NCBI GenBank assembly: GCA_052387815.1
Contig: JBQTIU010000022.1
Coordinates: 124,001-188,000, forward strand
Direction of reading: 5' to 3'
DNA: 64,000 bases
Origin: JBQTIU01 sp052387815
GTDB lineage: Bacteria > Pseudomonadota > Alphaproteobacteria > CACIAM-22H2
The position numbers and the translations under genes are program-made. The notes beneath the pieces are model-generated. The model did not search any database. It saw only the letters and a program-made list of their open reading frames with translations, and was not told the DNA's origin. How positions within the stretch are numbered: position 1 is the first letter of the stretch; the number at the start of each line of letters is the position of its first letter. Shown here piece by piece: positions 42,738 through 52,197 of the stretch.

Positions 42738-43630
42738 CCGCGGGCGCCGCCTGCGGACGGGCGTTGTTCCGGCCCCGGCCGGGCGGGACCGATCTGCCGG
42801 TCCTCCTCGGCCCCGGACCCGCGCTTGCCCGCGATACGGGGGCGAGCCAAGCGTCGGCGACGCTTGCGGGCTGGCGGTCCGGCGCCTGGCTCGCGCTGGC
42901 CTTCGGGGTCGCGATCCTGGCCGGCGAGGCGCACGCCGCTCCGGCCCCGCCGGGCATTCTCGCCACCTTGTGGAAATGGGCGCCCTTGGTCTTCCAGGGC
43001 TTCCTGCTGAACCTGCTGGTAAGCTTCCTCGCCATGGCGATCGGCACCGTCGCCGGGACGGCGCTTGGCCTCGCCCAGGTCTCGCTCCTCGCCCCAGTGC
43101 GCGGCGCCGCGTGGGCCGCGACGCAGTTCTTCCGCAACTCGCCGTGGCTGGTGCTGCTGTTCTTCGCCATGCTCCTCCTCCCCTTCGAGATCCGCGCCGG
43201 CGGCTACGTCGTGCCGTTGCCGGGCTGGATCAAGGCGACGATCGGGCTGTCGCTGCCGGTGATGGCCAACGTCTCCGAGATCGTCCGCGGCGCGGTGAAG
43301 TCGATCCCCTTGGCCCAATGGGAGTCGGCCGAGGCGCTGGCCTTCTCGCGCCGGCAGACCCTGTGGATGGTCATCCTGCCGCAGTGCATCAAGCGCATGC
43401 TGCCGCCGTGGATGAATCTCTACGCCATCCTCACCATGGCGACGTCGCTGATCTCGATCGTCGGCGTCCAGGAATCGATGACGCTGACCCGCGCGGCCTT
43501 GAACGCCGAGGGGCGCACCGAGATGCTGGTGCCGATGTATCTCATGCTGCTCGCCTGGTTCTTCATCTATTGCTACCCGATCGCCCGCTCGACGATCCGG
43601 CTCGAACGCCGCTACGCGGTCAAGATCTGA
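42734..43630 (+). CDS. Amino-acid ABC transporter permease 2
   Basis: A 298-residue permease, longer than its partner because of an N-terminal extension of about 65 residues containing a hydrophobic stretch (GAWLALAFGVAILAGEAHAA) that looks like a signal-type helix. The core has FFRNSPWLVLLFFAM and an EAA loop (SIPLAQWESAEALAFSRRQTL). It forms the membrane channel with permease 1. The extension is unusual for the family. Confidence 0.9.
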   Translation: MTAGAACGRALFRPRPGGTDLPVLLGPGPALARDTGASQASATLAGWRSGAWLALAFGVAILAGEAHAAPAPPGILATLWKWAPLVFQGFLLNLLVSFLAMAIGTVAGTALGLAQVSLLAPVRGAAWAATQFFRNSPWLVLLFFAMLLLPFEIRAGGYVVPLPGWIKATIGLSLPVMANVSEIVRGAVKSIPLAQWESAEALAFSRRQTLWMVILPQCIKRMLPPWMNLYAILTMATSLISIVGVQESMTLTRAALNAEGRTEMLVPMYLMLLAWFFIYCYPIARSTIRLERRYAVKI

Positions 43631-43632
43631 CC

Positions 43633-44379
43633 ATGGCCTGGACCCCCGACCAGCCGATCGTCCGCATCGACCGCGTTCACAAATCCTTCGGCGATCTCGA
43701 CGTGCTGAGCGGAATCTCCCTCGACGTCGCCAAGAGCGAGGTGGTGTGCGTCATCGGACCGTCGGGGTCGGGAAAATCCACGCTGCTGCGCTGCATCAAC
43801 GCGCTGGTGCCGATCGATCGCGGCTCGATCCTGGTCGAGGGCCAGGAAGTCCACGACCCGAAGCTCGACAAGCTCGAGCTGCGCAAGAAGGTCGGCATGG
43901 TGTTCCAGCAATACAACCTGTTCCCGCACCGCACCGCGCTGCAGAACGTCATGATGGCGCCCATCCACGTGCTCAAGCAGGACCGCAGGCAAGTCGAGGC
44001 ACTCGCCTACCGGCTCTTGAAGAAGGTCCGCCTGGCGGGCAAGGAGCACGGCTATCCGGGCGAGCTGTCGGGCGGCCAGCAGCAGCGCGTCGCCATCGCC
44101 CGCTCGCTGGCCATGAACCCGGACATCATGCTGTTCGACGAAGTGACCGGGGCGCTCGATCCCGAGACCAAGAAGGAGGTGCTGGTCACCATCCGCGAGC
44201 TCGCCGAGGAGGGCATGACCTGCATCATCGTCAGCCACGAAATGGGCTTCGCGCGCGAGGTCGCCCATCACGTCTATTTCACCGATCGCGGCGTGATCGT
44301 CGAGCACGGCCGGCCCAAGGAGTTCTTCGCCACCCAGCGCGACCCGCGGACGCGCGAGTTCCTGAGCCAGGTGCTTTGA
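43633..44379 (+). CDS. Amino-acid ABC transporter ATP-binding protein
   Basis: A 248-residue GlnQ/HisP-type ATPase. Walker A is IGPSGSGKSTLLRC, the Q-loop is MVFQQYNLFPHRT, the signature is LSGGQQQRVAIARSL and switch His is in IIVSHEMGF. Walker B reads IMLFDEVTGALDPE, with Val replacing the usual Pro of DEPTS; this substitution occurs in family members and should leave the enzyme active. It starts two bases after the permease stop. It completes the importer. Confidence 0.95.
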   Translation: MAWTPDQPIVRIDRVHKSFGDLDVLSGISLDVAKSEVVCVIGPSGSGKSTLLRCINALVPIDRGSILVEGQEVHDPKLDKLELRKKVGMVFQQYNLFPHRTALQNVMMAPIHVLKQDRRQVEALAYRLLKKVRLAGKEHGYPGELSGGQQQRVAIARSLAMNPDIMLFDEVTGALDPETKKEVLVTIRELAEEGMTCIIVSHEMGFAREVAHHVYFTDRGVIVEHGRPKEFFATQRDPRTREFLSQVL

Positions 44380-44426
44380 ACCCGATGTCACGATGATTTG
44401 GGCCCGCGCCGGTGGGCCCTGTATCG

Positions 44427-44562
44427 TGTAGGGGCGAGGCCGCGCGGCAGCGCCTCGCGGCCTCGCCGGTTTCAAACCGGCCCGGGCGGGTCGAAAGACC
44501 AGCCCCTACATGCATGAATGGAATTTCGGTCGCGTAGGGGCGGGTCTTGAGACCCGCCCGCC
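44427..44562. repeat. Dispersed REP-like palindromic repeats, cluster B
   Basis: The first element (44427-44510) is bounded by 9-bp inverted termini TGTAGGGGC and GCCCCTACA. Inside are three hairpins: GAGGCCGCG/CGCGGCCTC, CCGGTTTCAAACCGG and GGGCGGGTC/GACCaGCCC. A second, simpler copy (GTAGGGGCGGGTCTTGAGACCCGCCC) follows at 44534. The cluster fills the gap between the convergent amino-acid ABC and dimethylglycine-dehydrogenase-like genes, where it may also stop transcription. Confidence 0.88.
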
Positions 44563-44573
44563 AGCAGGGCCTC

Positions 44574-47021
44574 TCACCCGCGCAAGCGGCTGCCCTTGGG
44601 ATCGAACAGCGGCGAGCGGGCGACGACCCCCGGCAGGCGTTCGCCGAAATACTCGATCTCGACCCGCTGGCCTTGGCTGGCGCGCTCGGCCGGCAGATAG
44701 CCGTAGGCGATGAACTTGCCGAGGCTGTAGCCGTAATTGGCGCTGGTGACATAGCCGAGGACTTGGCCATCGAGCAGGATCGGCTCGCGTCCCAGGACCA
44801 CGGCGTCGGCGCGCTCAAGCGTCATGCAGGCGAGCTTGCGCCTGGGATTCCTCGCGTCCTTCCTGACCAGGGCCTGGCGGCCGATGAACTCGCCCTTGTC
44901 GAGGTCGACGACGAAGCCGAGTCCCGCCTCGAAGGGGTCGTGATCGGCGTCGATGTCGGCCCCGGAGCGGCGATAGCCCTTCTCGATCCGCAGCGAATCC
45001 ATCGCCCCGAAGCCGGCGGCGACGAGGCCGAGAGGCGCGCCGATCTCCCACAGGCGATCCCAAATCCCGAGCGCGTATTCGCTGGGCGTGTAGAGCTCGA
45101 AGCCCAGCTCGCCCACGTAGGAGACGCGCAGCGCCAGGGCCGGCGCGCTCGCGACGACGATCTCGCGCGCCGTGTAATAGGGAAGGCCGTCATTGCCGAC
45201 ATCGCCCTCGCTCGCCGCCGCCAAGATGTCGCGCGCGCGCGGCCCCCATAGGCCGACGACCGCCAGGCCGGAACTTAAATCGGTGATCGTCGCCTCGCAG
45301 CCTCGCCGCGCCGCCACGCCGCGGATCCAGACGCCGTCGCGCGCCGCCCCGGCGGTGCCGGAAATCATGCGGAATTTCCGCGCCCCCAGGCGAACGACGG
45401 TCAAGTCGGTCAAGATTCCGCCCGCCTCGTTGAGCAGCGCCGTATAGACGGCGCGGCCCACGGCCACGTCCATCCGGTTGGTGCACAGGGTGTCCACCAA
45501 GGCGAGCGCGTCCTTGCCTTCGATGTCGAGCTTGGAGAACGTGCTCATGTCATAGAGCGAAGCGGCCGCCCGGGTGGCGCGGTGCTCGGCCGCCTGGACC
45601 GGCGACCAGTACTGCGCCGCCCAGCCGGTGCGGGCCGGGACAGCGGCGAATTCGAGCAGGCGCGCGTTGGCCTCGCACCATTGCGGGCGCTCCCAGCCGC
45701 CGGCCTCGAAGAACACCGCCCCCTGGCCCTCGTAGCGGGCATGGAGCGGCGTGCGGCGGAGGCCGCGCGGCGCCGCCGCCGGCTCGGCGGGATGGATGAT
45801 CGCATGCACGGTGCGATACTGCTCCTCGCCGCGCTTGCGGATGTAGGCGCGCGTCAACGCATGACGGTGGAACCGGTTGGCGTCGGCCTCGCGGACGTCG
45901 AGCCCCGGCGTCCCATGGGTCATCCATTCGGCGACCGCCTTCGCGGCCCCGGCCGCGTGCATGATCCACACCGCCTCGGCGAGCCACAACCCGTCGAGCG
46001 CGGCCGACGGCCCCAGGATCGGAAACCCGTCGGGCGTGAACGAGAACATGCCGTTGAAGGCGTCGACGATGGGCGCCCCCTTGATGGCCGGAAAGACCTC
46101 GTCCGCCGCCGCGCGGGCGGCGCTGAAATGGTCCGGCGTGAAGGCCATCTTCGACGGCTCGCCCGGCCCCGCCGCGATATCCTCGGGCTCGACCGGCAGC
46201 GGCTCGTGGTCGTAGTTGCCGATGCCCCACAGGTCGCCGTACTGGCGGCAATAGATGTCATGGTCGTGGAGGCGGATGCCCGGCATGCCAAGCTCCAGCC
46301 CAAGCGCCGCGAGCTCGGGCACCGGGCCCACTCGCGCGTATTGGTGCTGCATGGGCTGGAGGGGAACCGCGATCCCCGCCATGCGGCCGATCAGCGGGCC
46401 CCAGATGCCGGCGCAGAGCAGCACGTGGTCGCTGGCGATCCGCCCGCGGTCGGTGATGACGGCCTTGACCCGGCCGTGGGCGGTCTCGATGCCGGTGACC
46501 CGCGTGCCGCCGTGGAACACCGCCGCGCCCTCGGCGATGGCGGCGCGGGCGAGCGCTTCGGAGATTACGACCGGCGCGCTGGGCCCCGCGCCCGGGGTAA
46601 GCAGGCCGCCGATGATCTTTCGCTGGTCGAGGATCGGCACCAGCTTGCCGCACTCGGCGGGCCCCAGCAGATGGTGCTCGACGCCGAAGCTCTTTCCCCA
46701 CCCGGAGCGGCGTTTGATCTCGTTCCACCGCGCGGCCGAGCGCGCCAGCTCGAGGCTGCCCACCAGCCGCGCCCCGGGGCGGCCGTCGACCGAGAGGGTG
46801 GCGTAGAGCGACACCGCGTACTTGGCGAACTCGGTCAGCATCCGCGAGCTGGTGATGAGCGCGAGCCCGCCCGGGGCATGGCTCGTCGAGCCGCCGGTGT
46901 GGAACAGCGGCCCTTGCTCGACGACCACGATGTCCCGCCAGCCCAGCCGTCCTAGCTGATAGGCGGCGCTGGCCCCGACGATGCCGGCGCCGACGATGAC
47001 CAGGCGGGCGCGATCCTGCAT
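44574..47021 (-). CDS. Dimethylglycine/sarcosine dehydrogenase-like flavoprotein
   Basis: An 815-residue two-part enzyme. Residues 1-~380 are a DAO-type FAD domain (RLVIVGAGIVGASAAYQLG, then HTGGSTSHAPGG with the His that usually carries covalent FAD). From about 430 on is a GcvT-like folate-binding domain (MSTFSKLDIEGKDAL, GELGFELYTPSEYAL, GYRRSGADIDADHDPFEAGLG). Such enzymes demethylate dimethylglycine or sarcosine and pass the one-carbon unit to tetrahydrofolate. It is the last gene of the leftward sarcosine operon, five bases after soxG. Confidence 0.92.
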   Translation of the reverse strand: MQDRARLVIVGAGIVGASAAYQLGRLGWRDIVVVEQGPLFHTGGSTSHAPGGLALITSSRMLTEFAKYAVSLYATLSVDGRPGARLVGSLELARSAARWNEIKRRSGWGKSFGVEHHLLGPAECGKLVPILDQRKIIGGLLTPGAGPSAPVVISEALARAAIAEGAAVFHGGTRVTGIETAHGRVKAVITDRGRIASDHVLLCAGIWGPLIGRMAGIAVPLQPMQHQYARVGPVPELAALGLELGMPGIRLHDHDIYCRQYGDLWGIGNYDHEPLPVEPEDIAAGPGEPSKMAFTPDHFSAARAAADEVFPAIKGAPIVDAFNGMFSFTPDGFPILGPSAALDGLWLAEAVWIMHAAGAAKAVAEWMTHGTPGLDVREADANRFHRHALTRAYIRKRGEEQYRTVHAIIHPAEPAAAPRGLRRTPLHARYEGQGAVFFEAGGWERPQWCEANARLLEFAAVPARTGWAAQYWSPVQAAEHRATRAAASLYDMSTFSKLDIEGKDALALVDTLCTNRMDVAVGRAVYTALLNEAGGILTDLTVVRLGARKFRMISGTAGAARDGVWIRGVAARRGCEATITDLSSGLAVVGLWGPRARDILAAASEGDVGNDGLPYYTAREIVVASAPALALRVSYVGELGFELYTPSEYALGIWDRLWEIGAPLGLVAAGFGAMDSLRIEKGYRRSGADIDADHDPFEAGLGFVVDLDKGEFIGRQALVRKDARNPRRKLACMTLERADAVVLGREPILLDGQVLGYVTSANYGYSLGKFIAYGYLPAERASQGQRVEIEYFGERLPGVVARSPLFDPKGSRLRG

Positions 47022-47026
47022 GGCGA

Positions 47027-47620
47027 TCAGACTGCAATCGGCGGGTCGATGCGAGTGCCGTATTCGCCGGCCCCGTCGGCCAAGAACTCCCACACCGACA
47101 GCGCGACACTGCGCGCGACATACAGGTCGAAGGTCGGCCGCGCGTCGAGGGCATGCAGCAAGGCCGCGACGTGGGCAAGGCTGCTCTGCGCGCAAGCGCC
47201 GGCGGGGAATGTCCGCGGGTGGAGATCGAGGCCGCAGCCCTTGGACAGGAGGTCGCGGGCGCGCGGGCCTTGGATCCGCATGACGGTCCGCGCATGGCCG
47301 AGATCGGTGATCGCGGCGTCCGCGAGGCGCCATGATTTCCACGGCCCGAGCTGCGGGGCGACGCACAGCCAGCGCTGCGGGCCGACCCACAGCAGCGTCG
47401 TTCCATGGTTGCGGACCGCGGTGTTGGGGCGGGTCGGCGCATCCACGCCCAAGACGCCCGCAAGGGCGGCGCGAACCTCCTCCGCGGTCGCCGGCAAGGC
47501 CGCGATCTGGATCATGGCGAGCGGGCGCCGCTCGGCGAGGATGACGCCCGGGGGTCCGGCGGCGCCGAAGGTGCCGGGGCGATAGGCGGGCTCGAGGGCG
47601 GAGCGACGGGGGTCAGGCAT
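47027..47620 (-). CDS. soxG: Sarcosine oxidase gamma subunit
   Basis: A 197-residue SoxG protein with LLWVGPQRWLCVAP, ITDLGHARTVMRIQGPRARDLLSKG and a C-terminal FDLYVARSVALSVWEFLADGAGEYG segment typical of the gamma subunit, which is GcvT-related and structural. It overlaps the soxA stop by 8 bp. All four subunits (alpha, beta, gamma, delta) are encoded in this operon. Confidence 0.9.
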   Translation of the reverse strand: MPDPRRSALEPAYRPGTFGAAGPPGVILAERRPLAMIQIAALPATAEEVRAALAGVLGVDAPTRPNTAVRNHGTTLLWVGPQRWLCVAPQLGPWKSWRLADAAITDLGHARTVMRIQGPRARDLLSKGCGLDLHPRTFPAGACAQSSLAHVAALLHALDARPTFDLYVARSVALSVWEFLADGAGEYGTRIDPPIAV

Positions 47621-50603
47621 GGAGGCGCGTTCCCTCGGGGTCGAAGAAGACCGGGTCGACGACCCGGACCGGCACGTGCTCGCGCTTCAAGGGATAGACC
47701 GCGTGCACGATCTCGCCCTGGCGCGCCAGCCCGCGCGCGAGGAGCGCGAGCGCGATGGGGTGGCCCAAGTTCGGGCTGTTGGCGACCGAGGTCACATGGC
47801 CGATCATCGCGACCGGCGGGGCCGCGCCCGGATCCTCGACGATCTGCGAGCCGGCGCGCACTCGCGTCGTGCCGTCGACCGGGACCAGGCCGACGAGGCG
47901 GTGGCGATTCGAGTCGACGAGGGCCGGCCTCGACAACAGGCGCCGTCCGACGAAGTCCTTGGTCTTGCTGACCAGTCGGCCGAGGCCGAGGTCCTCGGGC
48001 GTGGTGCGGCCGTCGAGCTCGGGCCCCGCGGGGTGGCCCTTTTCGATCCTGAGCACGCCCATCGCTTCGGTGCCGTAGGGGACGATATCGAACTCGTGGC
48101 CGGCCGCCAGCACCGCCTCCCAGGCCGCGAGGCCGTGATCGGCGGGCACGTTGATCTCGTAGGCGAGCTCGCCCGAAAAGCTGATGCGGAAGATGCGCGC
48201 CGGAATGCCGGCCACCGTTGCCTCGCGCGCGCCCATGAACGGCAGGGCCTGGTTGCTCACCTCCATGCCATTCGCGACCCGCGCCAGCACGTCGCGGCTG
48301 TTCGGCCCCGCCAGCGCCATCGCCGCCCACTGCTCGGTCACCGAGGTCGCTTGCACGCAGAGCTCCGGCCACACGACCTGCAGATAATATTCCAGGTTGG
48401 CCATGACCTTGACCGCGTTGGCGGTGGTCGTGGTCATCAAGAAGCGGTTCTCATCGAGGCGCGAGGTGGTGCCGTCGTCGAACACGATGCCGTCCTCGCG
48501 CAGCATCAAGCCGTAGCGGGCCCGCCCGATCGCGAGGTTCTTCCAGCCGTTGACGTAGATGCGGTTCAAGAACTCCGCCGCGTCCTCGCCCTCGATCTCG
48601 ATCTTGCCCAGGGTCGAGACGTCGACGAGACCGACGCTGCGCCGCACCGCCAGGGCTTCGCGCGCCACCGCCGCGGCCATGGTCTCGGGCGCGCGCGGGT
48701 AATAGCGCGGCCTCAGCCACAACCCGGCCTCGATGAAGACCGCGCCGGCGCCCTCGTGCCACTCATGCATCGCCGAGCGCCGGATCGGCTGGTAGTGCCG
48801 GCCCACCTCGCGGCCGGCGAGGATGCCGAAGGCGACCGGCGTAGCGGGCGGACGGTAGGTCGTGGTGCCGACCTCGGGGATGGTCTGGCCGCGGATCGCG
48901 GCCATCAGCGCGAGGCCGTTGAGGCTGCTCGTCTTGCCCTGGTCGGTGCCCATGCCGAGCGTGGTGTACCGCTTGAGATGCTCGACCGACAGGTAACCTT
49001 CGCGCGCCGCCAGCTCGACGTCGGCGGCGGTGACGTCGTCCTGGTGGTCGATGAACCGCTTGCGATGGCCCCGCGCCGGGACCTCCCAGACCGCCCGCAA
49101 GGGCGCCTCGTCCTCGTCGTGGGCCGAGGGCGGCTCCCCCGCCTTGCCGTCGCCCCAGCCGGCGGCGGCGGCGGCCTCGGCGCCGGCCCGCGCGCCCTCG
49201 GCGAGGCACTTCGCTAAAGCGAAGCTGCCGCCAGCGGCGCCGGCCGAGCGTGCGGCCTGCTTCGAGAGCCCCGGCACGAAGGCGGCGAGGGCCTCGTCGT
49301 AGGCGAGCCTGCCGCCCGACTGGCTATGCAAATGCACGCTGGGATTGAAGCCGCCGCCCACGCACACGAGGTCGGCCTCGATGCGGCGCCCCTCGCCGCC
49401 GCCCGCGCCGTCGCGGCGCATGACCTCGACGGCGCGCACCGCCCGGCCGCCCTCGACGCCGACCACGGCATGACCCGAGAGGCATTCGATCCCGGCCGCC
49501 CGCGCGCGGGACGGCAGCGGGCCATCCGCCGCTTGGCGCGCATCGATGACCGCGGCGACCTCGACGCCCGCCGCCGCGAGGTCGAGCGCCGTGCGGTAGG
49601 CGTCATCGTTGTTGGTGAACACCACCGCGCGGGAGCCGGGGCGCACCGCGAACTGGTTGACATAGGCGCGCGCCGCCGAGGCCAGCATCACCCCCGGCCG
49701 GTCGTTGTCGGGGAAGACCAACGGCCGCTCGATGGCCCCGGTCGCCAGCACCGCCTGGCGGGCGCGAACCCACCACAGGACTTGGCGCGGCAGGCGGGCG
49801 GGGACGTGCGCGACATGGTCGCCGACCCGCTCGACGAGGGCCACGAGATTGTGGTCATAGTGGCCGAAGGCGGTGGTCCGCCGCAGCAACCGGACCTCGG
49901 GCATCGCCGCCAATTCCGCGCTCGCGGCGTTGACCCAGTCGAGGGCGGGCGCCTCGTCGATCCGCATCCTCTCGCGCTTGAGCGCGCCGCCGAACGCGGG
50001 GCTCTCGTCGGCGAGCACGACGCGCGCCCCGGTCCGCCCGGCGGCCAGCGCCGCGGCGAGGCCCGCCGGCCCGCCGCCGACCACCAGCACGTCGCAATGG
50101 TGGTGGCGCTTCTCGTAGCGGTCAGGGTCGGGCTCGACCGAGGCGATGCCGAGGCCGGCCGCCCGCCGGATGTGGTGCTCGTAGAACATCCACCAGCGCG
50201 GCGGCCACATGAAGGTCTTGTAGTAGAAACCGGCGGGAAACAAGGGTGACAGCGCCTCGTGAATGGCGCGCAGGTCGAAGCCGAGCGACGGCCAGCGGTT
50301 CTGGCTATCGGCGACCAGCCCGTCATAGAGCTCGATCGTCGTCGCCCGGGTGTTGGGCTCGGCGCGCGCGCCCTCGCGCAGACGCACGAGCGCGTTGGGC
50401 TCCTCCGGCCCGGCCGTGAAGATGCCGCGCGGCCGGTGGTACTTGAAGCTCCGCCCGACCAGGCGGACGCCGTTGGCGAGCAGGGCCGAGGCGAGCGTAT
50501 CGCCGGCGAAGCCCATGTACCGCCGGCCGTCGAAGGTGAACGAGAGCGTGCGAGCGCGGTCGATCAGGCCGCCCACGGGCAGGCGAAAGGACGCGCCGCT
50601 CAT
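47613..50603 (-). CDS. soxA: Sarcosine oxidase alpha subunit
   Basis: A 996-residue alpha subunit of heterotetrameric sarcosine oxidase. The N-terminal ~90 residues form the Fer2-like domain without cluster cysteines (SFTFDGRRYMGFAGDTLASALLA). A NAD-binding domain follows (DVLVVGGGPAGLAAALAAG near residue 171). The C-terminal third is a GcvT-like folate-binding domain (TLGKIEIEGEDAAEFLN, GELAYEINVPADHGLA, RIEKGHPAGPELDGR). The enzyme oxidises sarcosine to glycine, H2O2 and methylenetetrahydrofolate. It overlaps soxD by 4 bp. Confidence 0.95.
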   Translation of the reverse strand: MSGASFRLPVGGLIDRARTLSFTFDGRRYMGFAGDTLASALLANGVRLVGRSFKYHRPRGIFTAGPEEPNALVRLREGARAEPNTRATTIELYDGLVADSQNRWPSLGFDLRAIHEALSPLFPAGFYYKTFMWPPRWWMFYEHHIRRAAGLGIASVEPDPDRYEKRHHHCDVLVVGGGPAGLAAALAAGRTGARVVLADESPAFGGALKRERMRIDEAPALDWVNAASAELAAMPEVRLLRRTTAFGHYDHNLVALVERVGDHVAHVPARLPRQVLWWVRARQAVLATGAIERPLVFPDNDRPGVMLASAARAYVNQFAVRPGSRAVVFTNNDDAYRTALDLAAAGVEVAAVIDARQAADGPLPSRARAAGIECLSGHAVVGVEGGRAVRAVEVMRRDGAGGGEGRRIEADLVCVGGGFNPSVHLHSQSGGRLAYDEALAAFVPGLSKQAARSAGAAGGSFALAKCLAEGARAGAEAAAAAGWGDGKAGEPPSAHDEDEAPLRAVWEVPARGHRKRFIDHQDDVTAADVELAAREGYLSVEHLKRYTTLGMGTDQGKTSSLNGLALMAAIRGQTIPEVGTTTYRPPATPVAFGILAGREVGRHYQPIRRSAMHEWHEGAGAVFIEAGLWLRPRYYPRAPETMAAAVAREALAVRRSVGLVDVSTLGKIEIEGEDAAEFLNRIYVNGWKNLAIGRARYGLMLREDGIVFDDGTTSRLDENRFLMTTTTANAVKVMANLEYYLQVVWPELCVQATSVTEQWAAMALAGPNSRDVLARVANGMEVSNQALPFMGAREATVAGIPARIFRISFSGELAYEINVPADHGLAAWEAVLAAGHEFDIVPYGTEAMGVLRIEKGHPAGPELDGRTTPEDLGLGRLVSKTKDFVGRRLLSRPALVDSNRHRLVGLVPVDGTTRVRAGSQIVEDPGAAPPVAMIGHVTSVANSPNLGHPIALALLARGLARQGEIVHAVYPLKREHVPVRVVDPVFFDPEGTRLHA

Positions 50604-50884
50604 CGCCGCGGCCCGTCGCCCGCGGACCGCGGGTCAGCGGCGGGGGCGGTCGAGAAGATCTCGTGCGTGAGGGTGTCGCGCTCGACCTTGATCCAGCGCC
50701 GGCAGCCGAAGTTATGGTGCCACAGCTCGAGGTGGGCGCCGCGCGGGTTGTCGCGCAGGTAGACATAGTCGATCCACGCCGCCTCGGGGGCGTCGGCGGC
50801 GGGACGCTTGAGCGTGGCGTCGCCGCCGTAGGTGAATTCGGTTTGGTCGCGCTCGCCGCACCACGGGCATCGGATCAGCAGCAT
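50600..50884 (-). CDS. soxD: Sarcosine oxidase delta subunit
   Basis: A 94-residue zinc-binding subunit. The metal ligands are visible as CPWCG near the N-terminus and HHNFGCRRW near residue 60. The FTYGGDA, YVYLRDNPRGAHLELW pattern is diagnostic for SoxD. Its start follows the soxB stop by 25 bp, and its end overlaps the soxA start by 4 bp. Confidence 0.93.
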   Translation of the reverse strand: MLLIRCPWCGERDQTEFTYGGDATLKRPAADAPEAAWIDYVYLRDNPRGAHLELWHHNFGCRRWIKVERDTLTHEIFSTAPAADPRSAGDGPRR

Positions 50885-50909
50885 GGCGGGGTTTCCCGGC
50901 GTGCGCTGG

Positions 50910-52163
50910 TCAATGGGCGTTGGGGGTCGGCCCCATGCCCTTCTCGTCGATGGTGGCGCCGGTGGCGAAACGCTCGAGGGTGAACGCCTCGTTGAGCTTG
51001 TGCGGGCGGTCGTTGGCGATGGTGTAGGCGAAGCACCAGCCCGAGGCGAGCGTCGCCTTGAACCCGCCATAGCACCAGCCGCCATCGAGGTACAAACCCT
51101 CGATCGGCGTCTTGGCGATGATCGGGCTGCCGTCCATGCTCATGTCCATGACGCCGGCCCAATGCCGCATCATTCGCAGGCGGCTCAGCATCGGCAGCAT
51201 CGCCACTCCGGCGGTCATCACGTGTTCGATCTGCGGCAGATTGCCGCGCTGGGCGTAGCTGTTGTAGCCGTCGAGATCGCCGCCCATCACCATCTCGCCC
51301 TTGTCGGATTGGCTGATGTAGAAATGCCCGGCGCCGAAGCTCACGACGGTGTCGAGGATCGGCTTCAGGGGCTCGGAGACCATCGCCTGCAAGAGGTGCG
51401 ATTCGATCGGCAGGCGCAGGCCCGCCATGGCCGCGACATGACCGGTGTGGCCGGCGACCGCCAGGCCGATCTTGTTGGCGCGGATGGTGCCGCGGCTGGT
51501 CTCGACGCCGACCACGCGGCCGCCCGCGCGGCGGAACCCGGTGACCTCGCAGTTCTGCACGATGTCGACGCCGCGCGCATCGGCGCCGCGCGCATAGCCC
51601 CAGGCGAGGGCGTCGTGGCGCGCGGTGCCGCCGCGCGGCTGCAACAGGCCGCCTGCGATCGGGAACCGCGCCCGGTCCGAGAAGTCGAGCATGGGGACCA
51701 GGGCGCGCACCTGGCCGCGGTCGAGCAACTCGGCGTCGATGCCGTTGAGCCGCATGGCGTTGCCGCGCCGGGCCAAGGCATCGAACTGGGCGTCGGAATT
51801 CGCCAGATTGAGGACGCCGCGCTGGCTGAACATGACGTTGAAATTGAGCTCGCGGGAGAGGTTCTCCCACAGCTTGAGCGAGAACTCGTAGAAATGCGCG
51901 TTGGCCTCCAGCAGGTAGTTGGAGCGCACGATGGTGGTGTTGCGCCCGGTGTTGCCGCCGCCGAGATAGCCCTTCTCGAGCACCGCCACGTCCGCGATAC
52001 CGTGCTCCTTGGCGAGGTAGTAGGCGGTGGCGAGGCCGTGCCCGCCGCCGCCGACGATGACCACGTCGTAGGCGGCCTTGGGCGCAGGATCCCGCCAGGC
52101 GGGCGTCCAGTTGCGGTGGCCGGCGAGCGCGCCCCGAGCCAGGCTGAAAATCGAATACTTCAT
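50910..52163 (-). CDS. soxB: Sarcosine oxidase beta subunit
   Basis: A 417-residue flavoprotein and catalytic subunit of the complex. Dinucleotide binding is in DVVIVGGGGHGLATAYYLA near residue 33, followed by LEKGYLGGGNTGRNTTIVRSNY. The LPIESHLLQAMVSEP segment includes the His expected to hold covalent FMN by analogy. GWCYGGFKATLASGWCFA near the C-terminus is the FAD-contact block. It precedes soxD, and the PLP lyase gene lies 34 bp upstream. Confidence 0.95.
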   Translation of the reverse strand: MKYSIFSLARGALAGHRNWTPAWRDPAPKAAYDVVIVGGGGHGLATAYYLAKEHGIADVAVLEKGYLGGGNTGRNTTIVRSNYLLEANAHFYEFSLKLWENLSRELNFNVMFSQRGVLNLANSDAQFDALARRGNAMRLNGIDAELLDRGQVRALVPMLDFSDRARFPIAGGLLQPRGGTARHDALAWGYARGADARGVDIVQNCEVTGFRRAGGRVVGVETSRGTIRANKIGLAVAGHTGHVAAMAGLRLPIESHLLQAMVSEPLKPILDTVVSFGAGHFYISQSDKGEMVMGGDLDGYNSYAQRGNLPQIEHVMTAGVAMLPMLSRLRMMRHWAGVMDMSMDGSPIIAKTPIEGLYLDGGWCYGGFKATLASGWCFAYTIANDRPHKLNEAFTLERFATGATIDEKGMGPTPNAH

Positions 52164-52197
52164 CGCACCGCCAAATCCCCCACGGGCGTGACCCCCT

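Noticed and set aside
44400..44419. GGGCCC hairpin after the amino-acid ABC operon as a classical terminator
   Set aside because: A 6-bp stem with an 8-base loop but no T run; the adjacent REP hairpins may stop transcription instead.
44574..47390. Longer 938-residue form of the dimethylglycine-dehydrogenase-like protein
   Set aside because: The extra residues are an out-of-frame reading of soxG; the FAD-binding domain begins right after ATG at 47021.
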